64,000 bases of DNA from Clostridiales bacterium (GCA_017511005.1 JAFWLP010000018.1:1-64000); one strand, 5' to 3'. Positions 33,814 through 42,956 are shown, counted from the stretch's first letter. Notes: a model not told the origin generated them from the sequence alone. Numbers and translations: made by a program.

Positions 33814-34063
33814 TTTTGGCAAGTCTCGAATACGTTATCTTCGCAGAAACGCCGTCGAGCATGCCGAGCTTGCCGGATACCGAACTTATCAGATTCTCGG
33901 GCGCATCGACAACGACACTGATGATGGAGATATTCCTCTCACGATATGGAATACCCATCCTTCCGACGACATAATCCCTCACATCGTGAAGAATATCGTT
34001 GATCTGCGCAACTGAATCGGGATTCTCGACAATAATGCCGATAATAGCAACTCTCGTCTCCAT
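33806..34063 (-). CDS. TM1266-type iron-only hydrogenase system protein
   Basis: An ACT/ferredoxin-like small protein, about 85 residues from the chosen start. It shows the family pattern METRVAIIGIIVENPDSVAQIN, MGIPYRERNISIISVVVDAPE and LGMLDGVSAKITYS. The family is named a putative regulator of the iron-only hydrogenase system because it travels with hyd genes; its biochemical role is not established. AAAGGAGG lies 4 nt before the ATG at 34063, which decides the start over the frame's first Met at 34090. It is translationally coupled to hydE. Confidence 0.9.
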   Translation of the reverse strand: METRVAIIGIIVENPDSVAQINDILHDVRDYVVGRMGIPYRERNISIISVVVDAPENLISSVSGKLGMLDGVSAKITYSRLAKND

Positions 34064-34320
34064 TTGACCTCCTTTCGCCCGTTCAGGCAAACAAGGTTCT
34101 GAAGCAATTTAAGTATAGAAAGATTTACTTAAAGCCTTCCGCGTCAGGGCATGCCCTTCCGCACTCAGAACTATCAAGCATAAGGTAACATCTTGGAATA
34201 TCAAAAGCAATCGGGAAAGCCGTTAATTCTAAAAGAAGTCAGGTTTCATTATGATTATTTCCGTTTCCCGGATTCCGGGTACGGCAGTGGTGTGCTTTTT
34301 GGTTAGGTGTAACCGGGAAA
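34064..34320. other. Intergenic region upstream of the hyd operon
   Basis: Together with the terminator that follows, this is a gap of about 370 bp. On the minus strand a TATACT hexamer about 45 bp ahead of the TM1266-type gene may be its -10, but no convincing -35 is present. A small hairpin CCCGG-att-CCGGG lies at 34267-34279, and TTTCCCGG (34264-34271) can pair with CCGGGAAA (34313-34320). No reading frame with a ribosome binding site is seen. Confidence 0.4.
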
Positions 34321-34371
34321 AAGCTGACCAAAAAGCTGGATTTTGACAAAAATCAACTTTTTGATCAGCTT
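34316..34371 (-). terminator. Long-stem terminator after the aldo/keto reductase gene
   Basis: An imperfect inverted repeat of about 23 bp per arm (34321-34371; outer sequence AAGCTGA), with two G-U pairs and one bulge, has a 4-nt loop and is followed on the minus strand by TTTTTCCC. It stands about 65 bp after the stop of the aldo/keto reductase gene. Confidence 0.75.
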
Positions 34372-34435
34372 ATCACAGGAAAAACATAACCAAATACGAA
34401 CCGCTGAACACTCGCTCCGAACCTCAGCCAGCGTG

Positions 34436-35617
34436 TCAGATGTTCTTCTTTTTCTTCCCGATCATGACACGCTTGGCGGTCTTCAGATAGATCTTCTGCC
34501 ACCACGGACGAAGTTTTTTGTCGGCTTCGACAAGCTTTTCCCTGATCGGGATGCTCTGGGGGCAATGCTGCTCACACTTGCCGCATTTTACGCAAAGCGA
34601 TGCGTCGGCAGGTGTCATCCTCAGTGCGACAGTCTGGAAATATTCAAGACGGCCGGAACTCTTGTTCTCGGAATACATATGGTTATAGCACGAGAAGATG
34701 GCAGGGATATCCACTCCCTTGGGACACGGCATGCAGTATCTGCAGCCGGTGCAGTTTACCTTCGTGCTCTCGATGATATACGACTTGATCTTCTCGATGA
34801 AGGCTTTCTCTTCAGGGCCGTAATCCCCGGCCTTCGCATCTGAAGCGATACGGCAATTCTCCTCGACCATCTCAATGGAATTCATTCCGGAAAGAACGCA
34901 TGTGATCTCAGGCTGATCCCAAAGCCACCTGAATGCCCATTCCGCAGGAGTTCTTCCGTGACGTTCATTCGCTATCTCACGCTTTGCTTTCTCCGGCAGG
35001 AGATCAACGAGCTTGCCTCCGCGGAGAGGTTCCATTATGAATACTTTCAGGCCTTTCTCAGAGGCGGCTTTGACACCCGCACGTCCGGCCTGTGTGTGTT
35101 CATCGAAATAGTTGTACTGAACGAGACACATATCCCAGTCGTAAGCATTCAGGATACCCTTGAACGTGTCTGTATCACCGTGAAACGAGAACCCGATATT
35201 CCTTATCTGTCCGCTCTGCTTTTTCTCAGCGATCCATTCTTCGATTCCGATGGCCTTAAGCTTCTCCCATTGGGCAAGATCCGTCATGTGATGCATCAGA
35301 TAGTAATCCACATAGTCAGTGCGGAGACGTTTTAATTCCTCGTTGAAATACTTGTCCAGACCAGCGCGGTTTGTGATCAGATACTGCGGTAGCTTCGTTG
35401 CAAGGTTTATTTTTCCGCGGATGCCGTTCTTCTCTATTATGCGGCCTACGAGCTCCTCACTTCCGGGATATATATATGCCGTGTCAAAATAATTCACTCC
35501 GAGTTCATACGCACGCATGAACTCCCTCTCGGCTTTGTCAAAGTCGATGGAGGTGCCGTTTTTGGTAAATCTCATGCATCCGTATCCCAGGATGGAAATA
35601 CCTCTGCGTTGCTGCAT
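34436..35617 (-). CDS. Aldo/keto reductase with C-terminal ferredoxin domain
   Basis: A 393-residue protein. Residues 1-280 form an aldo/keto reductase barrel: LGYGCMRF, NYFDTAYIYPGSE with catalytic Asp and Tyr, NLATKLP with Lys, and YYLMHHM with His. Residues about 290-370 add two [4Fe-4S]-type clusters: CTGCRYCMPCPKGVDIP and CVKCGKCEQHCPQSIPI. This fusion is common in anaerobes and suggests electron transfer from ferredoxin rather than NADPH alone. The substrate is unknown. It lies upstream of the hyd operon on the same strand but is separated from it by a terminator. Confidence 0.92.
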   Translation of the reverse strand: MQQRRGISILGYGCMRFTKNGTSIDFDKAEREFMRAYELGVNYFDTAYIYPGSEELVGRIIEKNGIRGKINLATKLPQYLITNRAGLDKYFNEELKRLRTDYVDYYLMHHMTDLAQWEKLKAIGIEEWIAEKKQSGQIRNIGFSFHGDTDTFKGILNAYDWDMCLVQYNYFDEHTQAGRAGVKAASEKGLKVFIMEPLRGGKLVDLLPEKAKREIANERHGRTPAEWAFRWLWDQPEITCVLSGMNSIEMVEENCRIASDAKAGDYGPEEKAFIEKIKSYIIESTKVNCTGCRYCMPCPKGVDIPAIFSCYNHMYSENKSSGRLEYFQTVALRMTPADASLCVKCGKCEQHCPQSIPIREKLVEADKKLRPWWQKIYLKTAKRVMIGKKKKNI

Positions 35618-35687
35618 AATCTCAAATCCCCTTTTTTCTGATTATACACATCGCGTTTTCAGATTTTATTAACCTTTCGAAAACAAG

Positions 35688-36236
35688 TCATTTCAATGCG
35701 TCTATGACTGCCGCTTTAACCTCATCCATATCAGCCGTGGGTTCGAATCTTGCAATGACGTTTCCTTCACGGTCAACGAGGAATTTTGTGAAGTTCCACT
35801 TTATGTAAGCCTTATCACCATACTTCTTATTGTTTGACTCCGCAAACTTGTTCAGCGCGGCATTCTTCAAGCCCTTGCCGAATCCCTCAAAGGGTTTCTC
35901 TCCCGCCAGATATGCAAATAGCGGTTCAGCCGTATCACCGTTAACATCGATCTTCGCAAATCTCGGGAATTCCGTTCCGAACTTGACCGTGCAGAACTGC
36001 TGTATCTCTTCATCTGAACCCGGTGCCTGGTTTGCAAACTGGTTGCAGGGGAAATCGAGTATCTCAAAGCCCTGATCCTTCAATTCCTTATACATTGCCT
36101 CAAGCGGTTCATAATGTGGCGTGAATCCGCATCCGGTAGCAGTATTGACGATCAGAAGCACTTTGCCTTTGTAGGTATCCAGGCTTACGTCATTTCCTTT
36201 TCTGTCCTTAACCGTGAAATCATAAACATTACCCAT
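35688..36236 (-). CDS. Glutathione peroxidase family protein (thiol peroxidase)
   Basis: A 182-residue Cys-type GPx. The peroxidatic site is [13 protein letters not shown], with Cys in place of selenocysteine; [13 protein letters not shown] and [10 protein letters not shown] provide the conserved Gln, Trp and Asn. Bacterial Cys-GPx enzymes usually use thioredoxin rather than glutathione. AGGAGG lies 8 nt before the ATG at 36236, which decides that start over the one at 36254. An inverted repeat of metal-regulator type lies about 40 bp upstream. Confidence 0.92.
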   Translation of the reverse strand: MGNVYDFTVKDRKGNDVSLDTYKGKVLLIVNTATGCGFTPHYEPLEAMYKELKDQGFEILDFPCNQFANQAPGSDEEIQQFCTVKFGTEFPRFAKIDVNGDTAEPLFAYLAGEKPFEGFGKGLKNAALNKFAESNNKKYGDKAYIKWNFTKFLVDREGNVIARFEPTADMDEVKAAVIDALK

Positions 36237-36274
36237 CGATATTACCTCCTGCAAATTGATTACCGCATATGTGA

Positions 36275-36293
36275 TTAGCTTAGGCTAACTTTT
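36275..36293 (-). promoter_or_regulatory. Possible DtxR/IdeR-type operator upstream of the peroxidase gene
   Basis: TTAGC (36275-36279) and GCTAA (36284-36288) form an inverted repeat in the sequence TTAGCTTAGGCTAAC. It agrees with the classic DtxR box TTAGGTTAGCCTAACCTAA at 15 of 19 positions by eye. No clear promoter could be fixed next to it. If real, it would tie the peroxidase to iron or manganese supply. Confidence 0.35.
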
Positions 36294-36487
36294 ATGATTA
36301 TTCTATTACATCCAGAAGGATCTCTCCCTGACATTCATTGTTTTTTTATTATTTTTCTCACTCTAAATTTTCTCTGATACCATTCGGCTAAACAACAAAA
36401 TTTTATTGTATTTCGATAAATAATTGTTGCAAAACAGATTTTCGAAGTGTATGATTACCTCAACAGGGGAATACGGAGGTTCATGAA

Positions 36488-36856
36488 ATGAACAGAAAAC
36501 TTAAAGCTGTATTGATCGTAACCGGTTCGGTCCTGACACTTGCGGCATCGCTCATATTCCTGATGGTATACGGGGCGGTCGATTATACAAGACGATGCGC
36601 ACACATTGCAGAAAAGCAGGGTATCGCCTGCGAAGCCGGCGACACGCTGTACATAGATGATCTTGCTTATTTTTCCAATTACGATGAGCGGAGGATCACG
36701 GGGATAACCGGCGGTGAAGGCCAAATCTCGGATGACGGAATGAGCGTGGTCATAACAAGGGCAGACGGATTCGCAACCGTCCATGTGTATGCTGATAACG
36801 ATAAAGCACCGGAATCTACGGAACTCGGAATAAAAGTAATGATCAAGGATTCATAA
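36488..36856 (+). CDS. Small membrane-anchored protein of unknown function
   Basis: A 122-residue protein with a positively charged start, one transmembrane segment (about residues 7-30) and a beta-rich extracytoplasmic domain of about 85 residues without a known motif. GGAGG precedes the ATG. It opens a three-gene plus-strand cluster with a lipoprotein and another membrane protein; all three are short, surface-exposed and of unknown function. Confidence 0.65.
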   Translation: MNRKLKAVLIVTGSVLTLAASLIFLMVYGAVDYTRRCAHIAEKQGIACEAGDTLYIDDLAYFSNYDERRITGITGGEGQISDDGMSVVITRADGFATVHVYADNDKAPESTELGIKVMIKDS

Positions 36857-36884
36857 TTATACGGGGATGAAAGGAATAGGAAAA

Positions 36885-37685
36885 ATGAAACATATCAGAT
36901 CAATAGTATTGATAATGTGCGGAGCACTCATTATGTCGGGATGCTCTTTTGCGGGAAAAGACATCGGTGTACCGGATCTGCCTCAAAACGCGCCCTCATT
37001 CGAATCAGAATATTTTGAAGACAGCGGCGAGACGGTATTCCGGTATGGCGGCAGATCTTATTCATATTTCGGAAGACTGAACGGCTCGATGTCAAAAAAC
37101 TCGTTCAATGAATGTCTGGGCTACGTTGATGATGACATGGATACGCGTATGTATTCGCTTACAGAAGATCCGCTGAACAACTATCTGATGATCCGTCATA
37201 CAGGCGGCATCATGGACCAGCCGGAATTCTTAAGGGCAGACGATACGAAGAACAAAGACATCTTCACTCCCTCATACATCAAGTCAGGCAGTTACGAATC
37301 CTGGAGTTCATCAGGCATTCATTACGGGATGCAGTCCGTCAGCATCGGATTGGTCTGCAATACGGAGAATATACGGTCCATAACTTATGAGGCTGACATC
37401 AACGGAACGTCCGCATTCAGCGGAGGCGTTGAATATGCCAACAAAAGCACGATCAGGAAAGGCGATCTGTTTACTCTCGATTTCAACGAACTGGAACTCG
37501 CTGACAAAGCTGTTGCCGGTGAGGTATTCAATATCAGTCTGAGATTCAATGTTACCGATGCTGAAGGCACAGTGCATGAAGTTGACGGAACGTATTCACG
37601 TGACATGATGTTCGGAGCTTCACTGAACGGACTAGAGATAAGAGCTGACGGAAACGGCAGATATTATCTGCTGGAAGATATCTGA
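36885..37685 (+). CDS. Lipoprotein of unknown function
   Basis: About 266 residues, with a type II signal: MKHIRSIV, hydrophobic core, lipobox MSGC. The mature part is beta-rich and unrecognised. The frame opens at 36867, but the ATG at 36885 sits 9 nt after AAAGGA and at the natural start of the signal peptide, so I chose it. It follows the small membrane protein by about 28 bp and probably shares its transcript. Confidence 0.7.
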   Translation: MKHIRSIVLIMCGALIMSGCSFAGKDIGVPDLPQNAPSFESEYFEDSGETVFRYGGRSYSYFGRLNGSMSKNSFNECLGYVDDDMDTRMYSLTEDPLNNYLMIRHTGGIMDQPEFLRADDTKNKDIFTPSYIKSGSYESWSSSGIHYGMQSVSIGLVCNTENIRSITYEADINGTSAFSGGVEYANKSTIRKGDLFTLDFNELELADKAVAGEVFNISLRFNVTDAEGTVHEVDGTYSRDMMFGASLNGLEIRADGNGRYYLLEDI

Positions 37686-37707
37686 GCGGCAAACCGGGTT
37701 AAAGCAT

Positions 37708-38142
37708 ATGGTATCTTTCGGCGTTATCTTTCTATCAATGACCGTTGCGGCAATCCTCGTACCCGGCATCATACTGATCGTAAAAGGTATCAGGGCCGGA
37801 GGGATAAGACGCAGACTGGCAATCCTTATCCCCTGCATAGTTTTATTCACGGTTTCCCTAGCCGGTGCCAAAGCTTACTTCGGCCATAACCGTGTCATCG
37901 GCACATTCGGCGGAGCCGAATACGATGTGATCACGATAGGCGGAGAAACTTACAGAGCAAATTACGACCATGACCATAGTGCCGCGGATACGGGCAAGGC
38001 ATTAGGCAAGGTCACATACAGCGGACCAGCCTCCGGTCAGCACATCGATCCGATGTATGTATGGGAAATAAAAGGCTCGGATGAATACATCTATGCCGTT
38101 TGGGATTATGAAGGAACTATCTACAAAAAGGTTCCGGGATAA
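37708..38142 (+). CDS. Membrane protein of unknown function
   Basis: A 144-residue protein with two hydrophobic segments near the N-terminus (about residues 4-27 and 36-54) and a C-terminal extracytoplasmic part with repeated short beta strands (ITIGGETYRANYDHD). It is the last gene of the three-gene plus-strand cluster. No strong ribosome binding site precedes the ATG, which may point to coupling with the upstream gene. Function unknown. Confidence 0.6.
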   Translation: MVSFGVIFLSMTVAAILVPGIILIVKGIRAGGIRRRLAILIPCIVLFTVSLAGAKAYFGHNRVIGTFGGAEYDVITIGGETYRANYDHDHSAADTGKALGKVTYSGPASGQHIDPMYVWEIKGSDEYIYAVWDYEGTIYKKVPG

Positions 38143-38147
38143 TCTCT

Positions 38148-38594
38148 TCAGCCCTTCTCCAAATATACGAAGACAAGTTCGTCGCTTATCTCTTTCCGGT
38201 CAAAGATCTGATAACCAAGTTTCCGGTACAGGCGGATATTGTCTTCACTCCTCGTACTCGTGAAAAGCTCATAACGCATGCCGGGATAACACTTCTCTAT
38301 CTCAGCAAGCAGCATGCTTCCGTAACCTTTGCATCTGTGATCAGGATGGACCATTAGCTTGCCGATATAAGCTGTCCCGTTCTTTTCGTGAGCACGGACT
38401 GAGCCGATGATCTTATCACCGGTGACCATCTTCAATACAGTGCCAATGTTAAACTCTTCTGTCAGATCCTCAATGGTTTCCCTGAGCGGCGGAATATCCT
38501 TGTCCTTAAACAAAGCCGCCTCGCTCTGATAAGCAAGATACTGCAGCTCCAGGATCTCCTGAAGGTCTTTTTGTTCAGCTTTGATAATGTTCAT
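38148..38594 (-). CDS. GNAT-family N-acetyltransferase
   Basis: A 148-residue acetyltransferase. The acetyl-CoA loop is VHPDHRCKGYGSMLL (near residue 91, the R-x-x-G-x-G/A motif), preceded by a strand GTAYIGKLMV. The C-terminus has RLYRKLGYQIFDRKEI. The acceptor may be a small amine or a protein N-terminus; the sequence does not tell. It lies 18 bp after a lipoprotein gene on the same strand. Confidence 0.85.
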   Translation of the reverse strand: MNIIKAEQKDLQEILELQYLAYQSEAALFKDKDIPPLRETIEDLTEEFNIGTVLKMVTGDKIIGSVRAHEKNGTAYIGKLMVHPDHRCKGYGSMLLAEIEKCYPGMRYELFTSTRSEDNIRLYRKLGYQIFDRKEISDELVFVYLEKG

Positions 38595-38612
38595 GGAACC
38601 CGTGCCGTCCTG

Positions 38613-39116
38613 TCAGTTGATGACGATCTTATCAAAATCGCACTTTACGTTCGAGCCGTTGAGCACTGCAGGGAAATAAAGCATGACCTTTCCCCCGTCA
38701 TCGTCATCACAAAGAACGATAATGTAATCTCCGTCATCCAGAGCATCGACTGATTCATTGTCAAACTGGAAGAGAAAGTCTTCTGATGCCTTTTTCTCAG
38801 GGTTCTCGATATATGCGTAGAGAACATCGTATTCATCAGCGTCCTCTTCATTCTTATATCCCTTTGTACCCGGGAGGAATCCCAGCCAGGCATTCTGCGT
38901 CAGTTCGATGTCCTTATCGACTGTAAAAACTACCTTTCCGCCTGTTTGCTTAAACCCAACGCCTGCATCGTCAGCAGTATCTTCTGCGGCTGCCGCGGTT
39001 GCCTTCGGCTTATCATCATCATCGCGTACTTTACCGCTTCCGCTGTCCTTCTTACCGCATCCGAACAATGCAATGGACATTGCACACAAAATAACCAAAG
39101 CTGCCAATCTTTTCAT
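38613..39116 (-). CDS. Small lipoprotein of unknown function
   Basis: A 167-residue lipoprotein with lipobox LFGC (Cys20), a Lys/Asp/Ala-rich linker and a compact beta-rich domain. An unbroken run of acidic residues (DDDDGGKV) near the end might bind calcium, but no complete EF-hand is present. It is followed by an acetyltransferase gene 18 bp on. Confidence 0.65.
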   Translation of the reverse strand: MKRLAALVILCAMSIALFGCGKKDSGSGKVRDDDDKPKATAAAAEDTADDAGVGFKQTGGKVVFTVDKDIELTQNAWLGFLPGTKGYKNEEDADEYDVLYAYIENPEKKASEDFLFQFDNESVDALDDGDYIIVLCDDDDGGKVMLYFPAVLNGSNVKCDFDKIVIN

Positions 39117-39246
39117 ATTATTTCCCCCTGTAGCTCAAAGCGTTGCCAAAACCGGGAACAATAATGTTCACACGTGAAATGCATATCTTAATTTTAGCAC
39201 AAAGCGGCAAAACTGCCTAATTGCGAAGCCTGAATATCCTCTCAGT

Positions 39247-40311
39247 TTACAGATCCCCGTAACTGAACTCCTCTTCAATTCCGTCTGATGTGACATAGAC
39301 TATCAGATTTCTTTCAGTATCCATGCTCCTGAAAGTTGCCCAATCGTGAAGAGTGACAAATCTTCCGTCTGTTGCAGGAAACATGCTTCTGTCATAACCG
39401 GTATTCCAGTACCATATCCAGTCAGCTTCGAACTCTTCCCTGTTGAATCCGTCAGAAATACGTTCCTCATCTGTTTCCATAAAATAAGTCAGACTCAGGA
39501 CTCCATATTCATCGCCTCCATAAAGAACCCAGGTCGGATCAGCATGATAGCCCTTGCCGTCCAGAACGACATAGGTCCAATCATGATAACCGGCTGAACC
39601 GTCTCCTCCGTAAACCATTGCTTCGACTCCGCACTGAAGCAGAAGATAAGAGTATGCACCCGCTATCTCGCAGCATATTCCCTTTTTGCTCATGAGACAC
39701 GCATAAGTGCTGAAATCATCGACACCCTGACCGTCAATCTCCGAATAGTCATATTGGAAATTTGCGGTCATATAGTCATAAAGGCCCATACACTTCTCAA
39801 AGTCAGAATAATCAGAACGCACCGCCTCATTAAGCATCCGGCAGACCTCATCTTCGAAAGCCTGTTCCCTGGAAAGGAACTCATCCTTTGCCATCATATA
39901 TTTAATCCTGCCGACACCATCTTCATAACCATCCGGTTTAACAAGCGTACATGATGGCGGAAGGAAAGAACCGATAACCGTATCATCCGTACACCACTTG
40001 TATACATCCTCACCGGCACACACGAAAGTATCTTCACCGGATCTTATCGCATCAATTAAATTATATAAAGAATCCCAATGATCATCAGTACAAATGCTTG
40101 AGAGAAGGCCGCAATAAACATGGGGGTTGAATGTAAGCGGCTCCGTTTTTTCTGTAGTTTCCGTGACCGTGGTCTCTACTGATTCTGTATCAACAACCTG
40201 ATCAATGACAGTGTCGCTGACCGGCGCACTGTCGGTTGGCACTGCCGAACTGCAACCGGTAACCATAAGCGCCAACCCCAATAAGGCACTTAACAATTTA
40301 CTTTTTTTCAT
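39247..40311 (-). CDS. Transglutaminase-like lipoprotein
   Basis: About 354 residues with a lipobox MVTGC and a Thr/Glu-rich linker. The C-terminal half is a transglutaminase-like (papain-fold) domain: MGLYDYMTANFQYDY, then KKGICCEIAGAYSYLL with the catalytic Cys, then GYHDWTYVVLDGKGYHADPTW with His and Asp. Bacterial secreted members are usually proteases or amidases acting at the cell surface. The frame opens at 40332, but AGGA 8 nt before the ATG at 40311 and the signal peptide start there support 40311. Confidence 0.82.
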   Translation of the reverse strand: MKKSKLLSALLGLALMVTGCSSAVPTDSAPVSDTVIDQVVDTESVETTVTETTEKTEPLTFNPHVYCGLLSSICTDDHWDSLYNLIDAIRSGEDTFVCAGEDVYKWCTDDTVIGSFLPPSCTLVKPDGYEDGVGRIKYMMAKDEFLSREQAFEDEVCRMLNEAVRSDYSDFEKCMGLYDYMTANFQYDYSEIDGQGVDDFSTYACLMSKKGICCEIAGAYSYLLLQCGVEAMVYGGDGSAGYHDWTYVVLDGKGYHADPTWVLYGGDEYGVLSLTYFMETDEERISDGFNREEFEADWIWYWNTGYDRSMFPATDGRFVTLHDWATFRSMDTERNLIVYVTSDGIEEEFSYGDL

Positions 40312-40420
40312 AGGCTTTTTCCTATCATCCAAAATTCTATTTGTGTAATTATATCATCGACGATAAATCAACAGACTGATACACGTACAATGCCTGAAAA
40401 ATGCCTAAATCACATTGTTA

Positions 40421-40897
40421 TCAGTCTGTTTCCTCAGTTTCCGAAAGCATATCACCCTTAAGGGCATAGAATTTTGCTTTCAATTCATTAAGAAGTTCGC
40501 GGTCATTCGGGGTATATATCTTGTATTGACCTATGCTGTAATCATCATAACTGCTCCCGCCGACAGCGGAACAATCGAAAACGATGTTAAAGTTCCAAGG
40601 ACTGTGATCACAGATGAACTCTTTGCTTTTCAGACGGTTAGCCAGGGAAATAACATTCTTTTCTTTAATGAATCTCTCAAAATGAGCAGCCTTCTCCTGA
40701 TCAACGGCATAAGTGGTGACTATGACCGGAGCGCTGTGATATTCACGGTTCCTGCTGACGATTATCCACTCTCCGGCATCATTCTTCTCTAGAGTGTCCC
40801 GGTGACTTTCCCCGCGCATATCACTGTAACCCGGACTGTACGAGAATGAATCAAGCTCTCCGGCATTGCCTTTTTTACTGCTTTTGAAAAGACTCAT
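40421..40897 (-). CDS. Conserved-looking protein of unknown function
   Basis: A 158-residue soluble protein with no signal peptide. It has an N-terminal Gly/Ser-rich stretch with SYSPGYSDMRGESHRDTL and a mixed alpha/beta remainder; no motif is recognised. A C-terminal helix rich in Lys and Glu closes it. It stands alone between two membrane-associated genes. Confidence 0.6.
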   Translation of the reverse strand: MSLFKSSKKGNAGELDSFSYSPGYSDMRGESHRDTLEKNDAGEWIIVSRNREYHSAPVIVTTYAVDQEKAAHFERFIKEKNVISLANRLKSKEFICDHSPWNFNIVFDCSAVGGSSYDDYSIGQYKIYTPNDRELLNELKAKFYALKGDMLSETEETD

Positions 40898-40986
40898 GAC
40901 ACGGCTCCATTTCGCAAAATCTTATATGAGATAAGAATAGCACAATCTCATAGCAAATATCGTGTATTGACGTCTTCACGGTCCTG

Positions 40987-41850
40987 TCATTCACAAGCAA
41001 GCACTGACTGCTTAGTCTTATCCTTAGCTTTCTTAAGCCTTACATATATAACCACTGCAGCAAATGATGTCAGTTCCCCAATGAGCACGCGCATAATCTG
41101 GTATTCGTCAGTTCCGGTATCTGTAACGACATGAAGCAGATTGGTTACGACACAATTATTGAAGAAGTGGTCTGCAAGACCGATCCATACAGAACCCGAC
41201 TGTTCGAAGAGCAGTCCCCACTTGATACCCATCAGAGCAGAAAGAACAACATAACCGATGCTCATTACCGCAAAAGCAGGAAGCGTCATCTGACCGTCAA
41301 TAACGCTTCTGAGCGGTGTGACCAGATGCCACAGGCCGAACAAGAACGCTGCAATGAGCAGAGCTCCTTTAGAACCGATCTTCTCCTTAAGGTATGTGAT
41401 GTAGAAACCTCTGAACAATCCCTCTTCCATCCACACATTGATGATATTGAATCCTATGCACATAAGCACAAACCCGATACCGGTCTGTTTTGTAACATCG
41501 CCGGTAAGAGAGAAACCCGTAACAAAGAATTCAAGATGACCGGGATTGCCCTGAGCAGAAAGAATGACAAACTCTGCTGCAAAACCTATCGTATAGAAAA
41601 CGGCACATATAAGCAGGCCCTTTATGCAGTCAGGCAGGATCCGCGATACCTTAAAACCGATATCACTCCATTTCCTTCTCCCTATCCCGAGAAGAACAAA
41701 AAGAACGATGATACCGAACACTTTGTTGATAAAGCACTCTGCGAATACCGTCTCATCAGTTCTTATGAAGAAAACCTCCGCTTCATGAACCGCAAGACAG
41801 ATAATGAATACGATTATTGAATTAACTATGCTGTTTCCTCTTAAGATCAT
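40987..41850 (-). CDS. CPBP-family intramembrane metalloprotease
   Basis: A 287-residue protein with about eight transmembrane segments. The active-site motifs of the CAAX/Abi family are complete: EEGLFRGFY (motif 1, EExxxR), FLFGLWHL (motif 2, FxxxH), and ADHFFNN (motif 3, HxxxN). Members cleave prenylated or other membrane proteins; in Gram-positives many protect against bacteriocins. No convincing ribosome binding site precedes the ATG at 41850, so the start is uncertain. Confidence 0.88.
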   Translation of the reverse strand: MILRGNSIVNSIIVFIICLAVHEAEVFFIRTDETVFAECFINKVFGIIVLFVLLGIGRRKWSDIGFKVSRILPDCIKGLLICAVFYTIGFAAEFVILSAQGNPGHLEFFVTGFSLTGDVTKQTGIGFVLMCIGFNIINVWMEEGLFRGFYITYLKEKIGSKGALLIAAFLFGLWHLVTPLRSVIDGQMTLPAFAVMSIGYVVLSALMGIKWGLLFEQSGSVWIGLADHFFNNCVVTNLLHVVTDTGTDEYQIMRVLIGELTSFAAVVIYVRLKKAKDKTKQSVLACE

Positions 41851-41854
41851 ATGA

Positions 41855-41912
41855 AAAGATTCCTTTCGCCGTGTTCTGCATTCAATATACAGAAAGGCAC
41901 AAAAGGAATCAT
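41855..41912 (-). terminator. Terminator downstream of the hydrolase-tetR-GNAT operon
   Basis: On the minus strand GATTCCTTT and AAAGGAATC (41912-41860) close a branched hairpin with an inner TTCTG/CAGAA stem, followed by TTTTC. It lies about 60 bp after the stop of the GNAT gene and just before the CPBP protease start. Confidence 0.65.
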
Positions 41913-41973
41913 TACGTGAATCTTGTACGATCCTTAACTGTTTCTTACATGATCAGTCTATTCCGATCTCAGA

Positions 41974-42384
41974 TCAGGTCCACAGCGAAGTGATGCACAT
42001 TGGCGATGCCCCTTCACTGATCCCAAAACCGCACTTCTCATAAAATTTGACTGCAGTATCATATGCGATAACACAGATACGCATATAATCCCTATAGTAT
42101 TCTTTGACCATCCCGACAAGTTCCCAGCCTATTGATCTGCCGTGATATTCGGGATCGACCAGAAGATAATGGACGTACGCATTCATTATCCCGTCATCCA
42201 TGGCACAGATAAGTCCGACGAGTTTATCACCGTCCCAGGCAGAATAGACTGCCTTGTAATTTCTCATAGCAACAACGAGTTTCTCGGGAAAATGTCCCGA
42301 AGACCAGTCAACTGACAGAAATAGTCTTTCCAATTCTTCTTTCTCGAATTCATGCTGTTCACTGTATTCAATATTCATGATCAC
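41974..42384 (-). CDS. GNAT-family N-acetyltransferase
   Basis: A 136-residue acetyltransferase with the acetyl-CoA loop VDPEYHGRSIGWELV (near residue 77) and a closing FYEKCGFGISEG. It begins within the stop codon of the TetR gene (4-bp ATGA overlap), so it is translationally coupled and under the TetR-controlled promoter. A substrate that is also the TetR inducer is plausible but speculative. Confidence 0.85.
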   Translation of the reverse strand: MIMNIEYSEQHEFEKEELERLFLSVDWSSGHFPEKLVVAMRNYKAVYSAWDGDKLVGLICAMDDGIMNAYVHYLLVDPEYHGRSIGWELVGMVKEYYRDYMRICVIAYDTAVKFYEKCGFGISEGASPMCITSLWT

Positions 42385-42956
42385 ACCAGTATCCTTTCAT
42401 CAAGATCATTCCAGTCAATCGAGGATCTTATTCCCTTCATGCAAGCGATCGAAGCCATGCCGTGAACGATCGACCATATCTTTACCATGTCAATCTCCTG
42501 CTCTTCATATGATTTATCAAGTCCGTTCTCTTTCAGGTGCTTAAGATACATCCTTCGCAACAGAAGAAACGGCGGATAATCATTCTTATATTCTTTATTC
42601 ATTTTAAGATGAGCGGTAATATTCTGCTTGCCGAAAAGGAACACATAATAATCAGGATTCCTATGGAAGAAAGTAACATAAGCTTTCCCCATCGCGATTA
42701 TGGCTTCGTCAGCAGTGGCTCTGCCTTCTATCGCAGCTTCAAGTTCATCCATAAATCTCTCGGTTACGTTATTCTTAATAGCATCGATGAGTTCTTCCTT
42801 ATCCTTAAAGTGCGCATAGGGCGCGGCATGTGATACTTTACATGCTGCCGCAACTTTTCTGAGTGACAGATTCTCTTCCCCGTTCTCATTTATCAGCTTT
42901 ATTCCGGCATCTATCAGAGCCTGTCTGAGATTGCCGTGATGATAACTGTCAGCCAT
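42381..42956 (-). CDS. TetR/AcrR-family transcriptional regulator
   Basis: A 191-residue repressor. The N-terminal HTH is typical: YHHGNLRQALIDAGIKLINENGEENLSLRKVAAACKVSHAAPYAHFKDKEEL. The C-terminal ligand domain resembles the WHG-type dimerisation domain. It overlaps the hydrolase gene by 8 bp and the acetyltransferase gene by 4 bp, forming one operon. Its operators are probably the two imperfect palindromes at the operon promoter, which would make the system autoregulated. Confidence 0.9.
   Translation of the reverse strand: MADSYHHGNLRQALIDAGIKLINENGEENLSLRKVAAACKVSHAAPYAHFKDKEELIDAIKNNVTERFMDELEAAIEGRATADEAIIAMGKAYVTFFHRNPDYYVFLFGKQNITAHLKMNKEYKNDYPPFLLLRRMYLKHLKENGLDKSYEEQEIDMVKIWSIVHGMASIACMKGIRSSIDWNDLDERILV

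Noticed and set aside
35740-35756. GGTTCGAATC resembling a tRNA T-loop
   Set aside because: It lies within the peroxidase coding sequence, and no acceptor stem, D-arm or anticodon arm can be built around it.
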